Notes: generated by a model from the sequence alone, not told the origin. Positions 55,831-64,000 are shown, numbered from the stretch's first letter. The stretch is DNA of 64,000 nt from Paulinella micropora (GCA_019918135.1 WBZZ01005995.1:92001-156000), one strand, 5' to 3'. Numbers and translations are program-made.

Positions 55831-56662
55831 ATGGCTCTGAAACAGGAGGTTCTGGCTTTGCTGCACCTGTACTGGAAAGACCCAACCTGGTTCTTTGTCC
55901 GGGTCGGGAACGGGTCGCTGGCTTCGCCTAGCACGACAGAGGAGCTCCACCGGATTGGCGACTGGGTAAGAGCGCCCGCCAGGCCGGCCGAGACGCGGGA
56001 CCTGGCAGATCTTCTGTGCTACTTAGAGGCCCGCGCCAGGGGGGGCGCGGGGGACATGCCCCCAGACCTGACGACCTCGTGGGTGCTGGAGCACTCGCGA
56101 TCTTTCTACTTCTCCAAGGTCCACCACGTGTTCCAAGAGGTCACGCAAGTAGCGTTTCCGCAAGAACGGAAGTACCTAGACCAAGAGCCCCCTGACTGGG
56201 CCACGTACTTGTGCCGGGGTGGAGCACTCGTGCCTGTCACCCCGGATCTGAGCGCCCGATGGTCCGCCTGCCCTGAGACGCGTTCGCTTGACATTTTTCG
56301 AATTCACGCAGTTTTTCGCTCCGAGCTTTTCCGTAGCCCAGGACGCTTTTCAGGCGGTCGAGCCCTTCCTGGACGAGCGAGGCCTCGGGCTCTGCGTCGC
56401 GCAACTGAGCCGCCGCTGGTGTCTTTTGGAAACTAGTATGTCGGCAGCGCTCCCTCTGGCCTGGCGGGCTTTGCTCGCACTGACAATACCAGGGCTAGGC
56501 CCGACGAACGAGCAGCTGGGGCAGGATTTGGTACTGCGAGCCCGCGGCGAGGTGGCGGAGCTGGCGCAGGTCAAAGCCGCCATCGTGCGTGAATGGCTGG
56601 TACTACCAGAGCTGGTACGGATGATCGTGGGCTACGCGGGCGACGATTTTGTAATACAATAG
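55831..56662 (+). CDS. F-box/PRANC-like protein locus
   Basis: ATG at 55831 (MALKQEVLALLHLYWKDPTW). The N-terminal 150 residues are unrecognised (ETRDLADLLCYLEARARGG, SFYFSKVHHVFQEV). The C-terminus, read in another frame to 56662, ends VLPELVRMIVGYAGDDFVIQ, which resembles the LP-x-x-x-x-x-I F-box-like tail found at the end of poxvirus ankyrin (PRANC) proteins and in many giant-virus proteins. Since the two parts are not in one frame, the locus either is spliced or has about one break. The likely partner is the Skp1 at 36792. A hairpin follows at 56687. Confidence 0.5.
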
Positions 56663-56686
56663 ATCTTGTAATCTTAATGAAAAAAA

Positions 56687-56734
56687 TGAAACCCCGCAGG
56701 GGCGCGGGGGCCAGCTTGCCTCTGCGGGGTTTCA
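56687..56734. terminator. hairpin between convergent genes
   Basis: TGAAACCCCGCAGGGG pairs with CCTCTGCGGGGTTTCA (16 bp, one mismatch) between two convergent genes. ATTAAAAAG and, on the minus strand, AATAAAACG (56752 region) flank it, so it can serve both strands. Confidence 0.6.
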
Positions 56735-56807
56735 AACTCGAGTACAAAAACGTTTTATTAAAAAGCGCAACAAAAACATCCTGGCCCCCGCAGGGCACCG
56801 CCGCCAC

Positions 56808-57758
56808 TCAAGCCAGGCCCTCTGGAAGGGGGGCCGCGGAAGGTGCAGGGAGCACAATTCCCGAAAGGGGGGGCGCGGGGTCATGCCCCTCCGCGCAGGG
56901 GGCGCGGGGGGTTTGTCCCCCGGTCTGCCCACCGGCGCGGAGCCCCCCCGGCATGGCCTCGTCTCCCAACTCCAAGAAGACCTTGTCTAAGAACAGCTCC
57001 ACGGCATCCGCGCGGAACTGAGAGGTGGGGCTAAATGAGCGCAAAGTTTCCAGCGCGATGTCTAGTTGTTTCTCGAGCCTTGTCATTCGGTGGATTGATT
57101 CTGCCATTTGGGACAGACGCTCTTTCCGTTCCCGGACGCTCTTTGCAATCTCACCTCTGCCAGCAGGGCCTAGTTCTCTCCTTTGCTTCTTTCTGGGGCG
57201 TTGGCTGCACTCAGGGGCCGCGGCCGACGACGACGATAGTGACGCAACCGCTTTTCCGTTTCCCTTTTCTTCTTTTCCTTCTTCTTCTTTGTCGCTGTCC
57301 TCGTCCTCGTCCTCGTCATCCGTTGTTTCGTCGCTAGGCTCCGGCGGCTGCGCAGAGCGCCCGCCCTTGTCTTCTTCTGGCTCGACTGTGACATTCGAGC
57401 CCGGAATCATGTGATAAACCGCAGGGAGCGGTAGAGAGGGATCGCTGCAGATGCGCTTAAACTCCTTGAGCAATTCCTCTGCTGCTGGTCCTTTTATCTC
57501 CAATCGATCAAACAATCTAGCTAAGGAGTCCTGGCCACAAGCGAGACTGGCCAGCGGAGTGCCCTTAAATTTGATCCGAGTAAAGACCACGTCACCAAAC
57601 CTACGCTTGGCACTCTGGATCTTTTGCCGCGCGCTTTTGAGGCCGCAGTTCTGGACGTAATTCAGCGCACGAGACACTTCGATCAAGCCTAGCAGGGGGT
57701 CTGCTGTGATGCTACCAAAGATGCTCACGGAGAACCTGCCATCAAGGTGGTCCGACAT
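56808..57758 (-). CDS. acidic/basic nuclear-type protein
   Basis: 316 residues from ATG at 57758 (MSDHLDGRFSVSIFGS); upstream codons in frame are GC-rich spacer. Residues 1-115 form a compact domain (DPLLGLIEVSRALNYVQNCG, KRRFGDVVFTRIKFKGTPLA) with a faint resemblance to BRO-N/KilA-N-type DNA-binding domains (sIf-x-s-I ... RALNYvqn), not secure. Then follow an acidic stretch (TTDDEDEDEDSDKEEEGKEE), a serine run, a nuclear signal (RPRKKQRREL), a coiled coil (RLEKQLDIALETLRSFSP) and a glycine/proline-rich tail. The charge pattern suggests a chromatin-associated protein. Lies between hairpins at 56687 and 57858. Confidence 0.6.
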   Translation of the reverse strand: MSDHLDGRFSVSIFGSITADPLLGLIEVSRALNYVQNCGLKSARQKIQSAKRRFGDVVFTRIKFKGTPLASLACGQDSLARLFDRLEIKGPAAEELLKEFKRICSDPSLPLPAVYHMIPGSNVTVEPEEDKGGRSAQPPEPSDETTDDEDEDEDSDKEEEGKEEKGNGKAVASLSSSSAAAPECSQRPRKKQRRELGPAGRGEIAKSVRERKERLSQMAESIHRMTRLEKQLDIALETLRSFSPTSQFRADAVELFLDKVFLELGDEAMPGGLRAGGQTGGQTPRAPCAEGHDPAPPLSGIVLPAPSAAPLPEGLA

Positions 57759-57857
57759 GCCACAGGAAAAAAATAAGAGAGCTCGGGGGGACTCCGTCCC
57801 CCCTGAGAAAAAAAGGGGGGGGTGCCCCCCCCCCTCACTCCCCTGCCTCCCCCTCCA

Positions 57858-57888
57858 CTTGAGCCCCCCTGAGCCCGGGGGGCTCAAG
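57858..57888 (-). terminator. GC hairpin with a second copy at 60322
   Basis: CTTGAGCCCCCC pairs with GGGGGGCTCAAG (12 bp, 7-base loop). An almost identical hairpin (TGAGCCCCCC...GGGGGGCTCA) is at 60322-60348, with the same CCCTCCAC flank. Here it follows the Sel1-repeat gene on the minus strand. Confidence 0.6.
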
Positions 57889-57948
57889 AGCCCAAAGAAA
57901 AGACAAGGAAAACGACCGGACGATTTTAATGAAAATTACACAGAGTGA

Positions 57949-59330
57949 TTAGATCGCGAGGAAGTACTTCGCTAAGGCATGCTCTTGTTCCGCTGCTAAG
58001 CGGAACCACTCAGCCGCTTGGGCATCGTCCTGCTCGACCCCCGTACCGCTAGCATAGCTAACTCCCAAATTAAATTGTGCACCGGGGTCCCCTTGCTCGG
58101 CGGCTTGGCGGTACCATCCGATTGCCTTGGCCTTGTCCTGCCCGACCCCCCGTCCGCCAGAATAACATTCACCTAGGCTACGCTGAGCCCCTGCGTGCCC
58201 TTTCTCTGCTGATTTTGTATACCACCCGCTTGCTTTGCCCCAGTCCTGGGGCACGCCCGTGCCCCGGGCGTAGCATTTACCTAGTTTGTACTGCGCCTCG
58301 GCGTGCCCCTGCTCGGCTGCCTTTGTATACCACCCGATTGCCTTGCCGCAGTCCTGGGGCACGCCCGCCCCCCGGGCGTAGCATTTAGCAAGTTCGTAGC
58401 GCGCCTCGGCATGGCCTCGCTCTGCTGCTTTTGTATACCACTCGACTGCTTTGACTTCACCGGGTTCCGTGCAATCGTTGTAGGATTCAGCGAGATCGTA
58501 CTGCGCAGAGCTGCCGCCCTCCTCCGCCTTTATTTGCGTCCATGCTATGCTGCAGCCCCGATCGGCCGCGCTTGTATACAAATCAAACGCCTTGGCCTTG
58601 TCCCTGGGCACGCCTGTGCTATATTCGTAGCATTCAGCAAGATTGTAGTGTGCGTAGGCATCCCCCTGCTCTACCGCCCTTGTATACCACTCGACAGCCT
58701 TAGCCTCGTCCCTGGGCACGCCCGTGCCACCCTTGTAGCAGCCGGTAAGGCTGCGCTGCGCTGCGACATGGCCTTGCTCTGCCGCTTCCGTATACCACTC
58801 AATGGCCTGGCCCTCCTTGCGGGGGACACCCCAGCCATAATGGTAACAGCAAGCAAGTTCGTACTGTGCCTCAGGGTAGCCTTGCTCCGCCGCTTTTGCA
58901 TACCACTTAAACGCCTCGACCCTGTTTTTGAACACGCCCCTGCTCAGGGCGTATCATTTAGCGAGCTTGTACCAGGAGCCTGCCTGGGCTACGCCCCAGG
59001 CAGGCAGGCTTGGGACCAGGGTCTGAACGTTGGCAGGGACCTGCTCTTGCGGGACCTCTGCGCCAGCTGGCGCAGATTGGAGGGGCTGCAAGGGGTGCAG
59101 CTGCCGCAAAAGGTCCCGCAAGAGCAGCGCCAGGTCCGGTTCGAGCCTGGGCGGGCCTTAATTACCAGAAACTTGATATCTGCCTCCGTCAGGCGCAAAA
59201 GCCCTGCTCGGTCGCGGTATTGCAGTGCGCGCAAAAGTGCGCTTAGTGCGGGCTCCTGCACGCCCTGGCCCTCGAGCGCCGCTCGTAGCCAGCGCTGGGC
59301 TTCAGCCCGCGTGCCATCCGCGGTAGCCAT
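57949..59330 (-). pseudogene. SAM-domain and Sel1-repeat protein locus, apparently broken
   Basis: From ATG at 59330 (MATADGTRAEAQRWLRAALE) the first part resembles a SAM domain (AQRWLRAALEGQGVQEPALS, LLRLTEADIKFLVI). The major part, open from 58935 to 57949, is eight or nine Sel1 repeats of 36 residues (AIGWYTKAAEQGHAEAQYKL, GKCYARGTGVPQDWGKA), very regular, so recently expanded. Sel1 repeats bind proteins. About two breaks separate the SAM-like part and the long repeat frame, so the locus looks decayed, though the Sel1 part alone could still be made. A hairpin (58978-59005) and an inverted repeat (59043-59125) lie between the two parts. Confidence 0.7.
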
Positions 59331-59617
59331 CGTCGCCAATGGTCTGTGGGCTTGGGCGGGAGCAGAATTTCTTTTTTATTTAAAGCAGACATTTCGCGGT
59401 GCAGACATTTCGCGGTGCAGACATTTCGCAATACAAAATGTTGGGAGGGGGGGAAGAAAGGGAGGAGGGGGGGAGAGAAAGGGAGGAGGAGGGGGGGGGG
59501 GGAGAGGTGTACGTGAGAGCGCGGGGGGCTGCGAATGGAGGGGGGGCAACACCCCCTCCCCCCCCCCCCCGCTTCTTCCGGTGGCAATGGTAGTGGAAAA
59601 AAAAAGGCTTTTTTATT

Positions 59618-59653
59618 AAAACGGTCGGCGGGCTTCGCCCGCCCGACCGTTTT
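59618..59653. terminator. hairpin beside an ATTAAA
   Basis: AAAACGGTCGGCGGGC pairs with GCCCGCCCGACCGTTTT around TTC, with one bulge. TTTTTTATTAAAA directly precedes it. It begins the hairpin-rich repeat field, and no gene ends here. The spacer 59340-59617 holds GCAGACATTTCGC three times (59389-59430) and G-runs. Confidence 0.5.
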
Positions 59654-59660
59654 CATTTTT

Positions 59661-60223
59661 GCGACAATTTGCACGTGTTCGCCGCACCAGGCACTGGTGT
59701 CGTTCCGTACCGGAGATATAAGGTGGCGGGATTCTAGATTTGAGCTAAAAATTAGCAAGAGCTCCGCCGAGTTTAGCAGCGCTAAACTCGGCGAGCACAT
59801 GCTAAAATTAGCAGTGCTAAAAATTAGCAGAGCCCCGCAGAGTTTAGCAAAAAGCTCCCGCAAAAGCCGGCACGTTTTTTGCGGAAAAACGCGCAGAACT
59901 TCGCTCTCCACAGAGCGGGGCGACCGGTCCAGTTTGCGACAAATCGCACGTGTGTTCGTCCAAGGTACTGGTGTCGTTCCGTACCGGGCATATAGGGTGG
60001 CAGGATTCTAGATTTAGCTAAAAATTTAGCACAAGCTAAAAATTTAGCAGAGCTAAAAATTTAGCACAAGCTAAAGTTTTAGCAAAAGCTCCCGCAAAAG
60101 CCGAAACGTCACTTTTTCCATCGGGAATATACGGTGACAGGAGCTTCACTGCTCTCCGAACAAGGCCAGCGCCTCATGTGCGTTCGAAATCTTGGCGGGC
60201 TGCTACGTGGCCGAACGGGGGAA

Positions 60224-60261
<38 letters not shown>

Positions 60262-60345
60262 CGAAGGGAAAGAGGTGGGGGGGCGCCTCCCCCACCCCCT
60301 CTTTTTTTTCTTCCCTCCACCTGAGCCCCCCTGAGCCCGGGGGGC
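59661..60345. repeat. ~275-bp diverged repeat field with TATA-like boxes and hairpins
   Basis: A segment starting GCGACAA-x-T-x-GCACGTGT, with GGTGTCGTTCCGTACCGG, a TATA-like core and GGATTCTAGATTT, occurs at 59661-59755 and 59936-60020, and its start recurs near 60404. Between copies are multiple TTTAGC/GCTAAA units, a perfect hairpin GCCGAGTTTAGC (59766-59792), and AAAGCTCCCGCAAAAGCCG twice. A third TATA-like box, GGAATATACGGTGACAGG, lies near 60124. The tail is a GA microsatellite (60227-60256) and the GC hairpin. No coding evidence; short RNAs or an origin-like element are possible. Confidence 0.65.
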
Positions 60346-60774
60346 TCAAAGAACAGGGGAGCAGAACCCCCCCTCCCTTTTCACATAAGAGTGCGCCAGC
60401 CGGTTCATTTTACGACAAATTGCGTGTGTGGCGCACAAGCCAAAAGCTTGACAAAGAGCTCGCTGCGCTTTCGCCTTGGGGGCCCTTCTCGATATGTTTC
60501 TGCAATCGGCAGCGGGGTGCGCGCGTGTACCGATTGCAGAAACACATCGACAATCTGCAAATAATTTTTTTCTGCACGTCGAACAGATGTGGGGCCGGAC
60601 GACGTGCAGAAAGAAATTCTGAAACAAAAAAGCTAGACAAATATAGTTTACCAGATCGAACCAGCGCCTGCAAACTGCGGAGTGATCTGTGCAGGCGCAG
60701 TGCTTGTAGAAAATTGCCACCGCGTCATGGTGACCGTATTGGCGGATAAAGTGTCGCACCGCGCGGCTGTCCAT
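60346..60774 (-). CDS. possible short F-box-like gene over two hairpins
   Basis: ATG at 60774 opens MDSRAVRHFIRQYGHHDAVA, then TDHSAVCRRWFDLV, close to the F-box end pattern (VCRxW..L). Directly after this the sequence GTAAAC...TTTTTTGTTTCAG could be a 33-base intron, in frame. Downstream the frame runs through two long inverted repeats (60569-60612 and 60489-60550), which more likely form RNA structure than protein, so the C-terminus is doubtful. A remnant of an F-box gene is the best guess. Confidence 0.35.
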   Translation of the reverse strand: MDSRAVRHFIRQYGHHDAVAIFYKHCACTDHSAVCRRWFDLVNYICLAFLFQNFFLHVVRPHICSTCRKKLFADCRCVSAIGTRAHPAADCRNISRRAPKAKAQRALCQAFGLCATHAICRKMNRLAHSYVKREGGFCSPVL

Positions 60775-61006
60775 GCTCCTGGCCCACAGATCTTGGACAG
60801 CCGTCAACGAGGGTGCAACTTGCACCTCAACAAATAAGGGAGGGGGGGGGAGAGGAGTGGGAAGTGTGGAGGGGGGGGGGGAGAGGAGTGGGAAGTGTGG
60901 AGGGGGGGGGGGAGGCACCCCCCCCCCGAAAAAAGGGGGCGGGCAGCACATCTACCCCCCCCCCCCCACACACACACACAAAAGAAAGAGAGCCAAAACA
61001 AGGGGG

Positions 61007-62035
61007 ATGGATCTGCGCCGGTTTCTAACGGTCGAAGCTCCCGAGCTGTTTCCCGTGTGTGATGCGCACGGGAGCGTGTTACCGCTCGCGCGTCTTATCA
61101 CAGATAACAAAGAAGCCGACAGGCTCGTGACGGCACAGGAGGCATTTTCAAACCAAGAGCTTTGGCACGACAAGCTTGAGTGCCCGCAGTGCCAAAGGCG
61201 GTTGGTTCTAGTGAGCCAACCTGCCGAAGGACAGATGGGCACAAACTACTTTACACACTTCGAAAAAGACGTCCAAGCTCATGACTGGAAGGGGCTCGCA
61301 CATCTCTACAGCTTGGCCTTCATCCAGGCCAAGCTGTCCAAGCTGTCTTTCTCGTGGGCAGGGTGCCGACGTGCTCTTGCCTGCGCGCAAAGCCAGCAAC
61401 GGAGCTTCGACAAATGCAGTGTTCTGCTGGAGAAGGCGTTGGGAGCGCTAGCTCGTGGGCGCTTCGGACTGAAAGCTCAAGAGGCCCAAATGAGGCCCGA
61501 CGTGACGGTGCTTAACGAACGTGGAGAAATCGTAGCGTTCATCGAGGTTACGTCTGGTACGCGCAAAGGGGTGGGACATTGGATGTCTTTATATAAGTTC
61601 CCAAAAGTGGTATGTCTGGAAATCGACTTTAGTCTTTCCCCGCTGAAAAGCACCAAGGGCCAGCAGCTGACGCTGCCCGACGTCAGCTGCTGGCGTCTAC
61701 GTGTGGAATGCGCTGCTTGCGCCCAACAACGACAAGCCACGGAGGAGGCAGCCACGGCCCAGCAACGAGCGCGAGAAGCCGTATTACAGGCTAGGCTGCT
61801 GTTGCGCCAGCAACAGCACACAGCCGCTTTGGCGAGGCGCGACTCGGGGCTAGCGTACGAAGCAATGGAGCGGAAACTAGGCTTCAGTCCCTCAGAAGAG
61901 CGTGTAAAAAAACCGCTGCTCAACGGAGAACTGCCCTCGTGGCTCACGGATGAAGAGGCTGTCGCAATGCCTGTTCTGACATACACGCCAGGCTCTGCCG
62001 AGGGGCTCCCAGATCGTCCGCATTGGACGATCTAG
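61007..62035 (+). CDS. CoiA-like nuclease
   Basis: 342 residues from ATG at 61007, after a CA microsatellite; the frame upstream runs through poly-G spacer. LECPQCQRRLVLVSQ (CxxC at 59-62) and TNYFTHFEKD match the CoiA N-terminal zinc part, where the family has C-x2-C ... FxH. LYSLAFIQAKL follows. KAQEAQMRPDVTVLNERGEIVAFIEVTSGT (157-185) is the nuclease core: acidic Asp165, then Glu180 with E-V-T. The usual lysine is replaced (IEVT; typically IEvq). Bacterial CoiA acts in natural transformation; CoiA-like proteins also occur in large DNA viruses and fungi. A C-terminal coiled coil (ATEEAATAQQRAREAVLQAR) follows. Confidence 0.75.
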   Translation: MDLRRFLTVEAPELFPVCDAHGSVLPLARLITDNKEADRLVTAQEAFSNQELWHDKLECPQCQRRLVLVSQPAEGQMGTNYFTHFEKDVQAHDWKGLAHLYSLAFIQAKLSKLSFSWAGCRRALACAQSQQRSFDKCSVLLEKALGALARGRFGLKAQEAQMRPDVTVLNERGEIVAFIEVTSGTRKGVGHWMSLYKFPKVVCLEIDFSLSPLKSTKGQQLTLPDVSCWRLRVECAACAQQRQATEEAATAQQRAREAVLQARLLLRQQQHTAALARRDSGLAYEAMERKLGFSPSEERVKKPLLNGELPSWLTDEEAVAMPVLTYTPGSAEGLPDRPHWTI

Positions 62036-62450
62036 GCAAAGCCAGCTAGTGCGGAGGCTGGCGGGGGGCCGGGGCTTCGCTAGGAAGAGGCAAGAGAGAG
62101 AGACGGACAAGCAAAACAAACAGGGGCTCCCCTTGTTTCTCGTGGGGTACGAGGCACGGCAAAAAAGGCAGAAACAGACTAAGACTCTCTTGTATAAAGG
62201 AAGAGCCTTTGCTCTATAGTCTTTGAGGAGGGTATCTTTCACACAGAATTAAAAAAAGAATTGTGTTCCGCGTGGATGTGCTTGCAAGAGGAAAGCGAGA
62301 GAGAAAGCCTTTTGCCTCTTGCGCGCGCTTTGCCCCCCGATAGCATAGGGCTTTGCGCGATCACCTTCCGTGCCCCCTCCCTTTCTTACCCCCGCCGCAA
62401 CTGCTCCAGCCCCGTTTGCGGCGGGAGAATATTAAAACAGACATCTCCGG
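62036..62450. other. gene-free spacer
   Basis: No supportable gene. A TTGTATAAAGG near 62189 could be a TATA box, and GAATTAAAAAAAGAATTG lies near 62247. A GC-rich segment with CCCGCCGCAAC / TTTGCGGCGGG (about 62391-62425) forms an inverted repeat just before the 165-bp repeat. Confidence 0.4.
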
Positions 62451-62815
62451 TGAAAACGCTAAGAGGCGCGCCTGCAAGTGTCTTACTAAAGGGATTGGAG
62501 TATTCAGTTTTTTTAGAAGTTCTAACAAGCCCCCAGGCACTGATACGGTGCATATAGGCAGCCGCACACCGGCCGGTCCGCCGGGACAAAAAGGCAGTAC
62601 ACAGGCAAATCCCCGTGAAAACGCTAAGAGGCGCGCCTGCAAGTCTCTTACTAAAGGGATTGGAGTATTCAGTTTTTTTAGAAGTTCTAACAAGCCCCCA
62701 GGCACTGATACGGTGCATATAGGCAGCCGCACACCGGCCGGTCCGCCGGGACAAAAAGGCAGTACACAGGCAAATCCCCGTGAAAACGCTAAGAGGCGCG
62801 CCTGCAAATCTGTAT
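62451..62815. repeat. 165-bp direct repeat, 2.2 copies, near identical
   Basis: TGAAAACGCTAAGAGGCGCG begins at 62451, 62616 and 62781, an exact 165-base period; copies differ by only a few bases. Each unit carries CGGTGCATATAGGCAGCCG, TATA-like and akin to the boxes near 59712 and 59990. Because 165 is divisible by three, frames on both strands stay open and give false repetitive proteins. Recent amplification is certain; function unknown. Confidence 0.9.
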
Positions 62816-63018
62816 GGATATTTGTAAGTTCTGCAGAGAACCCTCAGACATCATCGAACTGCGCACTTATTGGGCTCTCATCCCCTGCGAGTTTTGCATT
62901 GTATGCTTCTTGTAATTTAATGAAAATGTCTATTTAAAAACTCAGGCTGTGGGCGTGTCAGGTTCCAGCCTGGGCCTCGTCGCCCCTTAATCTTCTCACA
63001 GACTTACTTACTCCTTTT

Positions 63019-64000
63019 TTATCTTGGCGGAGCCGGCAGCAACGTGCAACTGTCAGCGATTGAGTATGCGCCTTGTCCTGCAAACTCCTCAGGAGTGATC
63101 TTGTACTTCGAAAAATAGGAACCGGTGTTGGTTTCGAACTTTCCATCCCGGCGCTCCGGATTTTTCAGTAGCTCGAGCTTTATAGGCTGAAGGATGTGCA
63201 GAACCGTGCGCAGCGCGCCCAAAGCCTGTCTGATATTTAGCGCCCCCGCAGCAGATTTTATGACTTGCGTCGTATTACCTTGCAGTTGCCATTGCTTGCG
63301 CACACAATCCACTGTGTTATACAGCTCGCGCAACACACAGGTGATACCGGGCAGGTCCAATGTACGCGAGTCCAGCACGTTCTCCTCAGGTGCGGAAGCG
63401 AGAGCAAGATCTAGATTCAGCACCCCCAACAACTCATGCGTCGCACGCATCATAGGCAGCTTTATTTTGTGCTGATCGAGCAGAGCAACGTAGCTCTTGT
63501 CTGCCCTCCGGCATTCGAGGTCACCCACTTGCGTGTGGGTGAAATTGCGCACAAGCTTTGCCAGGAGAATTCTGCGCGCAAAGTCAGCCGAGGAGGCCAG
63601 TGCAACGGTTTTGGGGTCGCACGGCAAGATGGGAAATGCGGCGGCGTGGTCTCTCACGCGCGTCTCTTCCTTGTGCGCGCGCGCTTGCACGTTAGCAGGC
63701 TGCCCCCGCAGCCACTCAGTGTAGCTCTCGGCCTCTTGCCTGGCGCGCTCTCTCTTCTCTGCAGCCTGTTCCATCTCGTCCGCGGGGGCGTCGTCTCCCT
63801 CGACAAGAGCGGCGATTGCCGCCTCCTCCTCCGCCTCGATGGAGGGGGGAGGCGGCAGCTGCTGCACCTCCCGCTGTACCGTGACCAGGGAGCAGAGGCG
63901 CGTGCGCGCTCCCGCTGCAGCTTGCGTTCGGTGCGCAACGCCAGACGTTCCAACTTTAGGTGTTCTTGTTGGTCGGGGACGGGGGGGTCGCCCGGGCGGC
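63019..64000 (-). CDS. uncharacterised protein, 5' end beyond or near the window edge
   Basis: The stop is at 63019, and the frame has no stop up to the window edge. The first ATG is at 63774 (MEQAAEKRERARQEAESYTE); upstream sequence (SIEAEEEAAIAALVEGDDAP) also looks coding, so the true start or an upstream exon lies further up. A CAG at about 63875 in a different-looking context may be a splice acceptor. The body is helical: ARRILLAKLVRNFTHTQVGD, YVALLDQHKIKLPMMRATHE, DLPGITCVLRELYNTVDCVR, ending KITPEEFAGQGAYSIADSC. No family recognised. No AATAAA was noticed on the coding strand past the stop. Confidence 0.6.
   Translation of the reverse strand, partial: PPGRPPRPRPTRTPKVGTSGVAHRTQAAAGARTRLCSLVTVQREVQQLPPPPSIEAEEEAAIAALVEGDDAPADEMEQAAEKRERARQEAESYTEWLRGQPANVQARAHKEETRVRDHAAAFPILPCDPKTVALASSADFARRILLAKLVRNFTHTQVGDLECRRADKSYVALLDQHKIKLPMMRATHELLGVLNLDLALASAPEENVLDSRTLDLPGITCVLRELYNTVDCVRKQWQLQGNTTQVIKSAAGALNIRQALGALRTVLHILQPIKLELLKNPERRDGKFETNTGSYFSKYKITPEEFAGQGAYSIADSCTLLPAPPR

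Noticed and set aside
58303-59619. A 438-codon + strand frame opposite the Sel1 repeats
   Set aside because: The minus strand carries unmistakable Sel1 repeats; the + frame is the antisense of a repetitive GC-rich gene.
62353-62937. A 194-codon repetitive protein (and opposite-strand frames of 148 and 122 codons)
   Set aside because: The 165-bp period is a multiple of three, so several frames stay open by chance; composition is not protein-like and no start signal is convincing.
1-64000. Bacterial or bacteriophage origin
   Set aside because: Spliceosomal introns, AATAAA signals next to stops, and Skp1, Rab-like, F-box and C2H2 proteins all point to a eukaryotic setting; no ribosome-binding-site pattern is seen.
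1-64000. rRNA, tRNA, LTR element or reverse transcriptase
   Set aside because: I saw no conserved rRNA segment, no cloverleaf with a plausible anticodon, no paired long terminal repeats and no polymerase motif.

Overview
The window reads as a gene-dense stretch of a large double-stranded DNA virus of a eukaryote, or of a chromosome region derived from one. About 45 loci lie on both strands, with spacers mostly of 50-400 bases. Eukaryotic signals are everywhere: AATAAA or ATTAAA just past or overlapping stop codons, a few TATA boxes, long poly-G/poly-C spacers, and several genes with short GT-AG introns (a thymidylate kinase with four, a basic protein with two), which point to nuclear transcription. 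No capsid, DNA polymerase, packaging ATPase, rRNA or tRNA gene is visible, so the viral label is an inference from gene content and no family can be named. Most frames look whole; about seven loci look interrupted.

Layout. 1-6.6 kb: a 187-bp tandem repeat, a small spliced basic-protein gene, a 13-base minisatellite of about 1.45 kb and a broken SET-like gene. 7-21 kb: a C2H2 zinc-finger protein, two large kinase-like proteins, membrane proteins (one with seven membrane segments, one of 949 residues), a putative N-myristoylated protein and a histidine-phosphatase-like protein. 21-29 kb: a second seven-segment membrane protein, a RanBP2-finger/DOT1-like methyltransferase and two more kinase-like proteins. 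29-37.4 kb: an F-box/LRR locus, a PD-(D/E)XK-like locus, an eight-finger C2H2 protein, a RING E3-like protein and Skp1. 37.6-49.6 kb: a kinase-like protein that keeps the catalytic residues, a Rab-like GTPase with a CaaX end, a canonical protein kinase, a PD-(D/E)XK-like protein, a FEN/XRN-like nuclease, another large kinase-like protein and a coiled-coil protein. 49.7-54.4 kb: a tandem duplicate of a kinase-like gene, one copy broken and one whole. 54.7-64 kb: thymidylate kinase, an F-box-like protein, an acidic nuclear-type protein, a SAM/Sel1 locus, a hairpin-rich repeat field, a CoiA-like nuclease, a 165-bp tandem repeat and a gene running off the edge.

Working together. The strongest theme is control of the host cell: phosphorylation (one canonical kinase, one near-complete kinase and at least seven divergent kinase-fold-like proteins), ubiquitylation (Skp1, F-box-like proteins, RING), chromatin (DOT1-like, SET-like, zinc fingers) and membrane traffic or signalling (Rab-like GTPase, seven-segment proteins). 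Nucleotide and nucleic-acid enzymes form a second group. Perfect hairpins and AATAAA signals near stop codons suggest how transcripts end.
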